From positions 1,945,501 through 2,009,500 of the forward strand of contig NZ_AYTM02000002.1 in the NCBI RefSeq assembly GCF_000507185.2: a stretch of DNA of 64,000 nucleotides, given 5' to 3'. The position numbers were made by a program, and so were the translations under genes. Under the pieces are notes generated by a model, which saw only the letters and a program-made list of their open reading frames with translations, had not been told where the DNA came from and did not search any database. Below are positions 18,601 through 26,878 of the stretch, in pieces. This DNA comes from Pseudomonas syringae KCTC 12500. GTDB taxonomy: Bacteria; Pseudomonadota; Gammaproteobacteria; Pseudomonadales; Pseudomonadaceae. Numbering within the stretch: the first letter of the stretch is position 1; the number at the start of each line of letters is the position of its first letter.

Positions 18601-21600
18601 TGATTACTGGACGGTGGTCGGGGAATCCAGGCATTCGGGCGAGATTATCGATCCCAAGGATCAGCAGGAAGTGACCTGGACCGGCGCCATCCACATGAGG
18701 CAATACGGAAACACCAGACGCTATTACAGCTCGAAAATTGTGGGCAACCTGGCAGTCATCGGCGCCGAACATCCCCTGCCTGCGACAGAAACCGACAATG
18801 CCTGGTGGACCTTCATAGGCCGGACTGCCCATGCTGGCACACAGCGCGACCCGATACAGTCGGGTGAGGTGATCAGACCTGGAGACACCGTCAGGGTTAT
18901 CCGCACAGCAGACGAATATTATCAGGCTCGTTTTGCCGGGGTTTTCAACGCTGAACGCGCACTGCCTGACTCGCAGCGAGACAATGAAGACTGGTCGTAT
19001 GTCGGCAAAAGTGAGTTTGCAGGCACCTTGCAATCGCCCAAGGATGCTTACGAAATCACCTGGCCTGGCGCGATTCACCGCTTTGAAGTCGATGGAAAGG
19101 CTTACTTCGCAAGATCTCTCATTGATGGCGCGCCCGGCCAGGAAGGATGGCACTATCCGGCACCGCCTGACAGTAACGAGCAATGGTCTTATCTGGACAT
19201 GGGCATTCACGCGGGCACCTGGCTCGATCCGAAACCTGAATCCGATGCAACCTGGCCAGGCGCCCTGCATGTGGTGAAGCGCCCCACCGGCATTGGCGAA
19301 AGCTTTACCCGATCGTTCTACAGATCGAAAATCTGGGGGCATGTCATGGATGATGAAGAGGGCTACGGGAACGAAAGCAACTTCGAACACGTTGGCTACT
19401 CGATTTATCAAGGCACGCTGAACAGTCCCAAGTATTTCGACCAGCCCACCTGGGCGGGCGCCATCCATCAGGACCGGGAAACGAAATTTCTGTTCGAGGC
19501 CAAAAAGTCCGGCGAAATGGGTGTAGAGGTAGGCGAGCGGCCAATGACGCCGACGGATAACGAGTCCTGGCACTTCGTGGGCATCAGCAAGCACTTAGGC
19601 ATCCTGAGCGATCCCAAAGAGTGGGACGAATATACCTGGCCCGGCCGGCTGCACCGCTATGAGCATGGTGGCAAAACCCTCTATTTCCGTGCACAGATGA
19701 CAGGGACACCCTCAGACCATGGCTGGTACTACCCGACAGATGAAAGCAGCACCGAGCAGTGGGCCTATTACGGCACGACGTCGCATGCAGGCACTTTTGC
19801 CGACCCTCATGGACCTGATGAAGTCACCTGGAGGGGAGCGATTCATCGCGTAGAAAAAGACGGTATACGCTTCTATTTCAAAGCGAGGATCGCCGGGATA
19901 CCCAACCAGCAGCACTGGACCTACCCCACAGACGCCACGAGCAATGCCTATTACCTATACGCAGCAACCGAAAGACACGCCGGTACTATCAGCGATCCCA
20001 AGGATGAGAAGGAGCCCGTCATACCGGGCGACTATGTAAAAACAACCCGAGTGGACGGTGATCATTATTTCATCGCGAAAAACAGCGGTGTTCCCTCTTT
20101 AAACCAATGGCCATTCCCCGCCAACCGAGGAGACACCGAAAACTGGATTTTCTATGGCATTTCGAGAAACGCGGGCACGCTCAATGACCCCAAGGAATGG
20201 GACGAAGTCAGCTGGCGCGGTACCGTTCATGTGCGTGAAGTCAGCAGGATGCGTTTATTGTTTAGCGTGAACTCCGACAAGGAGGGCATTCCAGAACAGG
20301 ACAAGTGGACGCTGCCTCCGAACGCGCCACTGGATGCGGACGAAGAAAAGAAGCCTCCGGCTCTGGTCGAAAAGTCACCGGCCTGGAAGTTTCTTCAGGT
20401 CACGCACCTCAACGGAACACGCGAACAGCCCAAAAGCGTAGCTGACTGGACGCAGGCCGGGCTCGTCCACCAGACCACCATCGACTATCAGCACATGCTG
20501 TTCAGGTCGAAGTTCACAGGGAAGAACGACTACCCCAAGGGTCAGCCCGTAAAAGATGCCCCCGTTGCCGCCAAGAGTTCTACATGGTGGGAGTTCTTCA
20601 GCAAGGGACGGGGCACCCTCCAAGTGCCCAATACCTGGAACGACTACGCCTACCCGGATGATATCTACAGCTACGACTACCAGGGCGAACGGTTGTTATT
20701 CCGCGCAGAAAAAGAGGGTCGTCCTTCTGAAAAAGGCTGGTACTTTCCGACCTCGGAATACAGCACGTCAGACTGGACATACCTCTACAAAAATGAAGGT
20801 AACTACGCCGATCCCAAAACGTGGAACGAATTTACGCGTGTGGGGGAAATCCATCGTTACGATCACGACGGCCAGACGTGGTTCTTCAAAGCCTTGCAGG
20901 AGGGCAGCCCTGCCAGACACAACTGGTATTACCCTGCTGGTGCCGCAGACAATGGCTTCTGGACCTATGCCGGCAAGCATGCAGGCACCTGGCAGGACCC
21001 GAAGGAATGGAACGAGCCTACTTATCCTGGCGCCATTCACTCGCTGAATAACACCAATTTTTACCGTTCGAAATTTTCCGGTAACGCGGCGACGCACTAT
21101 TGGTACTACCCGACCGCCGAAACAGAAAACGCCTACTGGATCAAGGTCAACAAGGACGCTTATGCAGCGCCGGGCATCAATGATTTTACCAGGCCATTCG
21201 ATCAGTACACCTGGGTCACCGCGCACAACGCTTATCTGGACGCCATTACCCCGCAACTGGAACGCGGTATCAGGGGGTTTATGCTGGATATTCACATGGA
21301 TGTGGGCGATTACAACGGGCAAAAACGGGTTCGGGTATGCCATCTGCCGGCGATCGGTGCATGCTGGGCGGACGCGCCCTTGTTAAGCGACGTACTCAGA
21401 GAGTTTGTTGCCTATATGCAGAAAGACCGAAATGCCGTCATTTCCCTGCTGTTCGAATCGACGCTGAGCTCAGACGAACTGCGTCCGGTGCTGGAGCAAG
21501 TGCCGGAATTGGCAGATTACAGCCATGTGTCCAATGGATACAGCTGGCCAACGCTTAGGGAAATGATCGATAGTAACAAACGCCTCGTCATGTTATCGAA

Positions 21601-22798
21601 CGGAGAAGTGGCCAAAAGGTACACGCTGGCCGGCAAGCAGGCCGAGGTTCTTTGGGCACCCGATACAGAAGTCGAGAACACCTATAACCTGGGTACAACG
21701 TCGCTGGTGCATGACTGGCAGTGCAAAAGCCGCTACGGTTACATGGACCTTTCGTTACGCACCCGAGACGGCGGCCTGCCGCGGTTATTTGTCCTCAATC
21801 AATTCCATGCCTGGGGCAGTACTACGCTGCATGCAGGGGACGTGGATAACAACCTGACCTGGTTGCAGCGCAGGGTAGAAAACCATTGCGGTGAAGCGAC
21901 CGGTTGGCGCAAACCCAACTATCTGGGCATTGATTTCAACCAGGTGGGTGACGCACTGCCCTATGCCGCGACGCTTTCTCAAGGCGGTCTTTATTTCTAC
22001 GAACGCAACTATGCCGATCGTGGAGGGGACACCTCCTGCGTATTGCCGGCTAATCAGAGCGGCGGCAACAGCGGCGTTCAATATGACATAAGGCTGGCAT
22101 CGAACGGGTGTGAAAACGATGAGGTCAGGTCCATGGAACTGGAGGGCGTCCGCGCAGGCACGCGTATCGAACTGTACGACAACCCCAACGGTGACCGGCA
22201 AGATGACTTCACGATCATAGACGTCAAACAATCGGTCCCCATGGGCAAAAGGGTGCGAATCGATTCATTCGAGGGCACGACCGATACGTTCTATTACCGT
22301 AAGCTCGCCTCTCGCAATAACGGGCTCGACGGTAAGGTTTCACGAATAAGAGTGCTTAACAAGCCAGACGATAACGACATCAGCGACGCAAGCATTGTGT
22401 TTTATGAAGCCAATGGGGCCACACAGAATATTGTCTGCACGGTGCCTTTCAATGTGGACAGACAATTCAAGATGGGCAACGGCAACAACAGCTTTGGCTG
22501 CGACAACGATGAAATACGCTCAGCCAAAATACTCAAGGCCGGCAAGGGATCAGTGTTCTCGGTTACTGGCAGGCCGGACGGCGGCTTTGGTCAAGGCCGT
22601 ACAGGCGTGACATTCAAACGGGCCATTTTGTTACCCATCACGATTTCCAGTTTCAACCGCAGTTACGAAAACGCGGATGTCAAAGTCGAGGTCAGCAATG
22701 GCGGTGGTCTGGACGGGAGTATTTCCTATGCCTACTTCCGGCCCGCCTCCCAACAGAAAGGCAAACCGCCCGTCGAAGAGGCCAGCACAGGACCCTAG
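15665..22798 (+). CDS. Giant secreted protein: about 28 tandem 64-residue modules plus a PI-PLC-type phosphodiesterase domain
   Basis: A 2377-residue protein with a Sec signal peptide (MKKYQRTVLSVAF..., hydrophobic core, SAAPDAP). Residues about 51-1837 are about 28 imperfect tandem modules built on HAGT-x2-DPK-x-W-x-E-x-TWPGAIHR ... YFRAK-x2-G-x-P ... WYYPT ... W-x-YxG. Several modules (e.g. RPGDTVRV ... YYQARFAG ... WSYVG) resemble CBM5/12-type carbohydrate-binding units. Residues about 1838-2130 look like a PI-PLC X-type barrel: TAHNAY (His1854), ERGIRGFMLDIH and CHLPAIG (His1893). Two crystallin-like C-terminal repeats follow (SNGCENDEVRSMEL, SFGCDNDEIRSAKI). A GTG at 15644 is an alternative start; 15665 is chosen because the signal peptide begins there. 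Probably an extracellular sugar- or chitin-binding phosphodiesterase. The substrate is unknown. Confidence 0.82.
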   Translation: MKKYQRTVLSVAFITGLLLAWLVSAAPDAPSSIASPAVSAAQVPGVREEVNAGTFEQPRLAGEPAFEGAVFSAHTGQSVAFYIAAFDSQPDQLDPALPDTPHSTQFWTYAGQHSGLGPDLKPFDEPTREGALHLAMIEGKSALLSSKISGVPGPQTPYPTTAQSNDFWDFIGFFDKPGTPEAMKTDQDLVWPGVFVYFEQSKTVYLAQHTGRPGVDGWPAPDTEQGAGYWKLAGTRSNIPAALTKPWTDMSVSQGSYYRNPLTPLRSRYYASTFIGFAPLLNAEFPSGPQNNQYWDYRGVHEGSNIDQKAFGENTALEKLHRAKMQGKWVSFAAHFSGPVEQPYPTLPTNTTYWGVHHITQNAGTWWDPRTDLDTDTWVGAIHSTPLGQGKALYRALKSWTAPETGWDYSQTDEFQSLGTSLHAGTVADPKTQQEFTWPGAVHEMLIDHNPVYFVSLAEGFPSEHDWPLPVTPESNEHWSYIPEIKPLGTFEAPRRFDDYSQAGSVYVDDTVPGSRTFYVSNYEGYPANDLDSFSTVGTVDPYWIYAGRHAGTWSDFKPFDDITRGGALHEASIKGQRVALRSLFDGMPSAATPYPSDLASNTHWEFVTVFKHAGTADDFKGRDDATWPGALHLDEDQHLIFAARQQAQPVAGGWVYPVGEISDEQWSYVSSLNGGTAETPRERNDINTPGAIFADQLGLTRQKLFRSRFSGFAQDAGAIYPSGEESNDFYEYAGEHAGTFSDPKPFTDPTWPDAVHVATINGQRAFLKSKMTGKPSSQTPYPEGLTSTDFWEFMFTSDQAGTYADPKSLSGQTWIGAVHEYSSSGRSQLYIAQQSGNPIADNWPLPTAGDTQYWKVMGLVRHKGTFADPKDFDEMTSQGLIHATTIEGQHFYYRALARGVPQANDWSYPAPGTDNEYWESLGANVPEGTWADPKGSSGFTSPGRIHAVQARDRTLYLLSKVDGLLAEHNWPIPQDGDNDYWTVVGESRHSGEIIDPKDQQEVTWTGAIHMRQYGNTRRYYSSKIVGNLAVIGAEHPLPATETDNAWWTFIGRTAHAGTQRDPIQSGEVIRPGDTVRVIRTADEYYQARFAGVFNAERALPDSQRDNEDWSYVGKSEFAGTLQSPKDAYEITWPGAIHRFEVDGKAYFARSLIDGAPGQEGWHYPAPPDSNEQWSYLDMGIHAGTWLDPKPESDATWPGALHVVKRPTGIGESFTRSFYRSKIWGHVMDDEEGYGNESNFEHVGYSIYQGTLNSPKYFDQPTWAGAIHQDRETKFLFEAKKSGEMGVEVGERPMTPTDNESWHFVGISKHLGILSDPKEWDEYTWPGRLHRYEHGGKTLYFRAQMTGTPSDHGWYYPTDESSTEQWAYYGTTSHAGTFADPHGPDEVTWRGAIHRVEKDGIRFYFKARIAGIPNQQHWTYPTDATSNAYYLYAATERHAGTISDPKDEKEPVIPGDYVKTTRVDGDHYFIAKNSGVPSLNQWPFPANRGDTENWIFYGISRNAGTLNDPKEWDEVSWRGTVHVREVSRMRLLFSVNSDKEGIPEQDKWTLPPNAPLDADEEKKPPALVEKSPAWKFLQVTHLNGTREQPKSVADWTQAGLVHQTTIDYQHMLFRSKFTGKNDYPKGQPVKDAPVAAKSSTWWEFFSKGRGTLQVPNTWNDYAYPDDIYSYDYQGERLLFRAEKEGRPSEKGWYFPTSEYSTSDWTYLYKNEGNYADPKTWNEFTRVGEIHRYDHDGQTWFFKALQEGSPARHNWYYPAGAADNGFWTYAGKHAGTWQDPKEWNEPTYPGAIHSLNNTNFYRSKFSGNAATHYWYYPTAETENAYWIKVNKDAYAAPGINDFTRPFDQYTWVTAHNAYLDAITPQLERGIRGFMLDIHMDVGDYNGQKRVRVCHLPAIGACWADAPLLSDVLREFVAYMQKDRNAVISLLFESTLSSDELRPVLEQVPELADYSHVSNGYSWPTLREMIDSNKRLVMLSNGEVAKRYTLAGKQAEVLWAPDTEVENTYNLGTTSLVHDWQCKSRYGYMDLSLRTRDGGLPRLFVLNQFHAWGSTTLHAGDVDNNLTWLQRRVENHCGEATGWRKPNYLGIDFNQVGDALPYAATLSQGGLYFYERNYADRGGDTSCVLPANQSGGNSGVQYDIRLASNGCENDEVRSMELEGVRAGTRIELYDNPNGDRQDDFTIIDVKQSVPMGKRVRIDSFEGTTDTFYYRKLASRNNGLDGKVSRIRVLNKPDDNDISDASIVFYEANGATQNIVCTVPFNVDRQFKMGNGNNSFGCDNDEIRSAKILKAGKGSVFSVTGRPDGGFGQGRTGVTFKRAILLPITISSFNRSYENADVKVEVSNGGGLDGSISYAYFRPASQQKGKPPVEEASTGP
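15815..21176 (+). repeat. Coding tandem modules in the giant protein (about 28 x 190 bp)
   Basis: Aligning the protein by eye on the AGT..DPK and W.Y.G landmarks gives 28 units of roughly 59-80 residues, mostly 61-65. Units 18, 21, 22, 27 and 28 are closest to the consensus. Units 1-5 and 24-26 are the most divergent. The DNA copies have diverged, so this is an old expansion and not a recent duplication. Confidence 0.8.
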
Positions 22799-22800
22799 CC

Positions 22801-23598
22801 TTACTTTACGACGCCCTCATCGATCAACAGCTTCAGAATCGCGGCTGCGCCCTCTTCAGGGCGCAGCCCCTTCAGCACCTGGCCCCCGCCGCCATTGGCC
22901 TTGGCAGTGGCGGCTTTCATGCGATCAGCGCCGCTCTTGGCCTTGATCACTTTCAGGCGTTTGGGTCGCGGTCTGGCTGGCTGCAGCGCTTGGGCGGTCA
23001 ATAACTCATCGGCAACGACCTGAACCATTTCGGTGTCCAGCGTGCCACGCTGCGCAGGCCCGAACGCACTCTGCCGGGGTTTGGGAGCTGCGTTATCCAC
23101 AGTGGCCAGAAACGGCAGACGAACCTTCAGCCGGCGACGCTGGCCGCGAGGCAGAGCCTGCAAGACCAGCGCGCTGCCGTTATTCAGCGATTCGACTTCA
23201 GCCAGACCGGTCACCAGTGGCCAGCCCAGCCTCTCAGCCAACAGAAAGGGCAGCATGCCCGACCCTTCACCGGTTTCAGCCTGGCTGCCAGCCAACACCA
23301 CCTGTGCGGCAGAATCCCGGAGGTAGTCAGTCAACGCAACCAGCGCATCGGCGCCCTCGGGTTGCTCCAGCACATGCAGCTCGTTGAGCCCCATGCCAAG
23401 GTAAGCACGCAGCGCCGGTTCTTCGGCATTGCCGGCGTGCAGCACCTGCAAGTTATCCCCAGCCAATTGCAAACCGAGCTCGACGGCCCGCGCATCCTGT
23501 TCAGCGCGGCGCGCACGACCTGATGTCGGATGCGCCCCGATGGACACCAGACTGATGATCTGTACCGCATGCTTATCCACAGACACTTCAGGCTGCAT
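22801..23598 (-). CDS. Electron transfer flavoprotein, beta subunit (betaine catabolic operon)
   Basis: A 265-residue ETF beta-type protein (ISLVSIGAHPTSGRARRAEQD, VLAGSQAETGEGSGMLPFLLAERLGWP). With the alpha subunit it should accept electrons from dimethylglycine oxidation by DgcA/DgcB. It overlaps the alpha gene by 11 nt and is the last gene of the minus-strand operon. Its stop is only 2 nt from the stop of the convergent giant gene, with no terminator between them. Confidence 0.88.
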   Translation of the reverse strand: MQPEVSVDKHAVQIISLVSIGAHPTSGRARRAEQDARAVELGLQLAGDNLQVLHAGNAEEPALRAYLGMGLNELHVLEQPEGADALVALTDYLRDSAAQVVLAGSQAETGEGSGMLPFLLAERLGWPLVTGLAEVESLNNGSALVLQALPRGQRRRLKVRLPFLATVDNAAPKPRQSAFGPAQRGTLDTEMVQVVADELLTAQALQPARPRPKRLKVIKAKSGADRMKAATAKANGGGGQVLKGLRPEEGAAAILKLLIDEGVVK

Positions 23599-24808
23599 CG
23601 CGTTTACCTCCGCTGCGCCAGGCTTCGACGGCGGCGATCAGCGCCGTGAGTACTTCGGCGCTCTCGTCGATGACCGATAGATCAGCGCGCTTGACCATGT
23701 CGCACCCCGCATCCAGATTGATCGCAATGACCTTGTCACAGGCGCCGATGCCCTGCAGGTGCTGGATGGCTCCGGAAATACCGACGGCAACATACACCCT
23801 TGCGGTCACCCAGGTGCCACTCGCGCCGACCTGCCGTTCGCGGCCCATGAAACCATCGTCCACCGCCACCCGCGACGCCCCTTCGGTGGCACCGAGAGCC
23901 GAAGCGGCCTGATGAAACAGGTCCCAGTCCCTGACGCCATTGCCGCCAGACAGAATGAATTCGGCTTCAGCCATGGGGATAACCCGGGGATCGACGGCTA
24001 CCGCTCCCAGGTCCTCGATACGCGGCAGACTGCGCGCCACGCCTGTGGACAACTCGACCGGTAATACCTCGTGACGGGTTTCGCTGACCGGTTCGGCGCA
24101 CTCCACAGCGGCCAGAATCAAGCGCCCCAGAGGCCGGACCAGGTCTTCGCGGCCAGCGCCTGCCCGACTTATGCACAATTGGTCCTTGACCTGCCAGACC
24201 CGCGTTGCAGGTCGCTCGCCGATGCTGGCGGCAAAACGTCTACCCAGTTCACCACCGCCGCTGCGGCTGTCCGGCAATAGCCAGTGGCGCGGGTTGAACT
24301 GGTTATCCACAGCCCGCAAACCCTGCACGCGCTGTTCCGGTGAGTAACCGTCGAACTCGGCACCGTCGATAAGCAACAGCCGATCCACGCCCGCAGTGTC
24401 GAATGCAGCTTCCTTGTGCTCGCCGAACACCACCGCCAGCACCGCACCGTCGGCCCCCGCCAACTGACGCGCCAGCCCCAGCAAGTCACGGTCGTGGCTG
24501 CTCAGACGGCCGCCGACCATATCGGGCACCACCGTGATATAGAACGCTGGCTCGACGAGGATATGCAGCGGCAACTGCACGTCGGCAGCAACCGAACGCT
24601 TGACCGCGCCGCCCTGTTGCAAGCCGCTGCGGTCAATGCGCTTGATACCGTTGGGGCCGATAAAACCCTGACCATGCACGTTTTTGCGCATCAGGCCGTT
24701 CGGCCCCATCCAGCTGTTTTGCGCCGGCTGCATGACCGCATGCAGTGGGTGCAGTCGATTGCGGGCGATCCACTCGGCGCGTGGATCACGGCGGATAATG
24801 TCACTCAT
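23588..24808 (-). CDS. Electron transfer flavoprotein, alpha subunit (betaine catabolic operon)
   Basis: A 406-residue ETF alpha-type protein. The C-terminal FAD-binding domain is clear: VYVAVGISGAIQHLQGI and VIAINLDAGCDMVKRADLSV. The N-terminal extension (HPLHAVMQPAQNSWMGPNGLM) is typical of the version found beside dgcB in pseudomonads. Its start overlaps the dgcB stop (ATGA), showing translational coupling. Confidence 0.9.
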   Translation of the reverse strand: MSDIIRRDPRAEWIARNRLHPLHAVMQPAQNSWMGPNGLMRKNVHGQGFIGPNGIKRIDRSGLQQGGAVKRSVAADVQLPLHILVEPAFYITVVPDMVGGRLSSHDRDLLGLARQLAGADGAVLAVVFGEHKEAAFDTAGVDRLLLIDGAEFDGYSPEQRVQGLRAVDNQFNPRHWLLPDSRSGGGELGRRFAASIGERPATRVWQVKDQLCISRAGAGREDLVRPLGRLILAAVECAEPVSETRHEVLPVELSTGVARSLPRIEDLGAVAVDPRVIPMAEAEFILSGGNGVRDWDLFHQAASALGATEGASRVAVDDGFMGRERQVGASGTWVTARVYVAVGISGAIQHLQGIGACDKVIAINLDAGCDMVKRADLSVIDESAEVLTALIAAVEAWRSGGKRDAA

Positions 24809-26769
24809 CAGAGCACCTCCGCGGGTTCACGTTTGGCAGGCGTTGGCGTGCTGGGGACAACGTCCTCAATCAGCGCATCGGCCACCAGTTCGGCAATGTC
24901 CTTGATCAGCGGTCGCGGTTCGACAACGCCTTCGAGCATGGCGGTACACTGTGGACAACCTACCGCGACCAGTTCGGCGGCGGTTTCACGGATGTCGTCC
25001 ATACGCATGTCGGGAATCCGTTGTCTGCCGGGAATGTCAGTGATCGGCGCGCCGCCACCGCCACCGCAGCAGCGAGAACGGAAGCCCGAGCGCTGCATTT
25101 CCCTGATCTCGATCCCCAGCGCACGCAGCACTTCACGCGGCGCCTCGTACTCGCCGTTGTAACGGCCCAGGTAGCACGGATCGTGATAGGTCACGCTGGC
25201 CCCTTTGTGCTGGCCCAGCGTCAGGGCGCCGTTGCGCACCAGCTCGGCCATGAAGGCGCTGTGATGCTGCACCTGATAGTCACCGCCAAAAGCGCCATAT
25301 TCGTTTTTCAGCACATGAAAGCTGTGCGGGTCGCAAGTCACGATACGTTGGAAGCTGTACTGGGACAGGGTCTGAATGTTGCGTCGGGCGAGCGTCTGGA
25401 AGGTCGCTTCATCACCCAAACGTCGCGCCACGTCGCCGCTGTCGCGTTCTTCGAGGCCCAGCACGGCGAAATCCACACCGGCCGCCTTGAGGACTTTGAC
25501 GAACGCGCGCAGGGTGCGTTGGTTACGCATATCGAACGCGCCATCACCCACCCAGAACAGCACATCCACGGTTTTTTTCTCGCTGAGCAGCGTCAGGTTC
25601 AGATCCGCCGCCCAGTTCATTCGCCCGCCCGGCGCAAACCCGCCGGGGTTGTCGGTGGCGATCAGGTTGTCCAGCACTTCGGCGCCCTTGTTCGGCGTTG
25701 CGCCTTTTTCGAGGGTCAGGTGGCGGCGCATATCGACGATGGCATCGACGTGCTCGATCATCATCGGGCACTCTTCGACGCAGGCCCGGCATGTGGTGCA
25801 GGACCACAGCGTTTCGGCATCCACCAGCCCGTTGACGATGGGTTGATGAGGATTGCCGCCATGCTCGCCCAGCGGCTTGCCTTTGCCGTCCAGCGATGGA
25901 TACGGACTGCCCGCAAATTTTGCGTCAGTGCCACCGGCAAGGCCGACCACCATGTCCTGAATCAACTTTTTGGGGTTGAGTGGCTGGCCTGCCGCAAACG
26001 CCGGGCAGGCAGCCTCGCACTTGCCGCACTGCACGCAGGCGTCGAAGCCCAGCAGTTGATTCCAGGTGAAGTCCTGGGGTTTCTCCACGCCCAGCGGCGC
26101 GCTGCGATCGTTCAGGTCCAGCGGTTTCAGGCCCGTAGAACGTCCGCCACCAAAACGCTCGGCCCGGCGATGCCAGGCCAGGTGCAGCGCCCCGGCGAAG
26201 GCGTGCTTCATCGGCCCGCCCCAAGTCATGCCGAAAAACAGTTCGCTCACGCCCCACAGTACGCCCAGCCCAAGAACGACCACCAGCACCCAGCCGCCGA
26301 AGTGCTCTGGAAGAATGCCCGCCACCGGCAACGTGACCAGAAAAAAGCTCGCAGAAAACGCCATGAGGCTTTTCGGCAGGCGCATCCACGGCCCTTTCGA
26401 CAGACGCGCAGGCGGGTTGAGACGACGAAGATAGACAAACACCGCACCGACAAACATCACCGCCGTCATCAACAGCAGCGCATAGCCAAGCAGGCGATTA
26501 TGCAGACCGAAACCGTGCACCAGAATCGCCAGCACAATCGAGGCCACCGCGCCGCCTGCGGTGGCCACGTGGGTGTTGGCGATATATTTGTCACGCGCGA
26601 CCACATGATGCAGATCGACCATGTAACGCTTGGGCATGGCCAGCAGCCCACCCAGCCAATCGACTTTCGAGGACCGACCGTTGCGCCACAGGGTTACCCG
26701 CCGCCAGGCGCCCAGCGCCGCAAGGGCCAGGGCGCTGAACAGCAGGATTGGAAGAAGAGTGTCTAGCAT
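24808..26769 (-). CDS. dgcB: DgcB, iron-sulfur electron carrier for dimethylglycine catabolism
   Basis: A 653-residue protein with N-terminal membrane segments (MLDTLLPILLFSALALAAL and three or more further hydrophobic stretches to about residue 190). Two 4Fe-4S motifs follow (CVQCGKCEAACP and CTTCRACVEECP), then CCG-type cysteine-rich domains (YHDPCYLGRYN, RCCGGGGG). It resembles HdrD/GlpC-type oxidoreductases and is known to be needed with DgcA for dimethylglycine demethylation to sarcosine. The start at 26769 is chosen because the hydrophobic N-terminus begins there. Confidence 0.92.
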   Translation of the reverse strand: MLDTLLPILLFSALALAALGAWRRVTLWRNGRSSKVDWLGGLLAMPKRYMVDLHHVVARDKYIANTHVATAGGAVASIVLAILVHGFGLHNRLLGYALLLMTAVMFVGAVFVYLRRLNPPARLSKGPWMRLPKSLMAFSASFFLVTLPVAGILPEHFGGWVLVVVLGLGVLWGVSELFFGMTWGGPMKHAFAGALHLAWHRRAERFGGGRSTGLKPLDLNDRSAPLGVEKPQDFTWNQLLGFDACVQCGKCEAACPAFAAGQPLNPKKLIQDMVVGLAGGTDAKFAGSPYPSLDGKGKPLGEHGGNPHQPIVNGLVDAETLWSCTTCRACVEECPMMIEHVDAIVDMRRHLTLEKGATPNKGAEVLDNLIATDNPGGFAPGGRMNWAADLNLTLLSEKKTVDVLFWVGDGAFDMRNQRTLRAFVKVLKAAGVDFAVLGLEERDSGDVARRLGDEATFQTLARRNIQTLSQYSFQRIVTCDPHSFHVLKNEYGAFGGDYQVQHHSAFMAELVRNGALTLGQHKGASVTYHDPCYLGRYNGEYEAPREVLRALGIEIREMQRSGFRSRCCGGGGGAPITDIPGRQRIPDMRMDDIRETAAELVAVGCPQCTAMLEGVVEPRPLIKDIAELVADALIEDVVPSTPTPAKREPAEVL

Positions 26770-26787
26770 CACGTTGACCTCAGGTGC

Positions 26788-26861
26788 GAGCTGCAAGCGT
26801 CAAGCTACAAGCTTCAAGAAAAAAGCACGGGGCAAACGCTTTTACTTGCCGCTTGCAGCTC
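26788..26861. repeat. Inverted repeat between dgcA and dgcB
   Basis: GAGCTGCAAGCG (26788-26799) is the exact reverse complement of CGCTTGCAGCTC (26850-26861). The gap has several AAGCTTCAAG/AAGCTACAAG variants, typical of a Pseudomonas intergenic palindrome. It may lower or protect the transcript between the two genes. Confidence 0.65.
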
Positions 26862-26878
26862 ACAGCTTGCAGCTGCCT

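Noticed and set aside
18137..19594. 485-codon minus-strand frame inside the giant gene
   Set aside because: It mirrors the repeated modules of the real plus-strand protein and has no start context.
23090..24310. Additional TTATCCACA boxes in the ETF genes (about 23095, 23573, 24302)
   Set aside because: On the coding strand they are ordinary Val-Asp-Asn/Lys codons (GTGGATAAC/GTGGATAAG), isolated and not in dyads.
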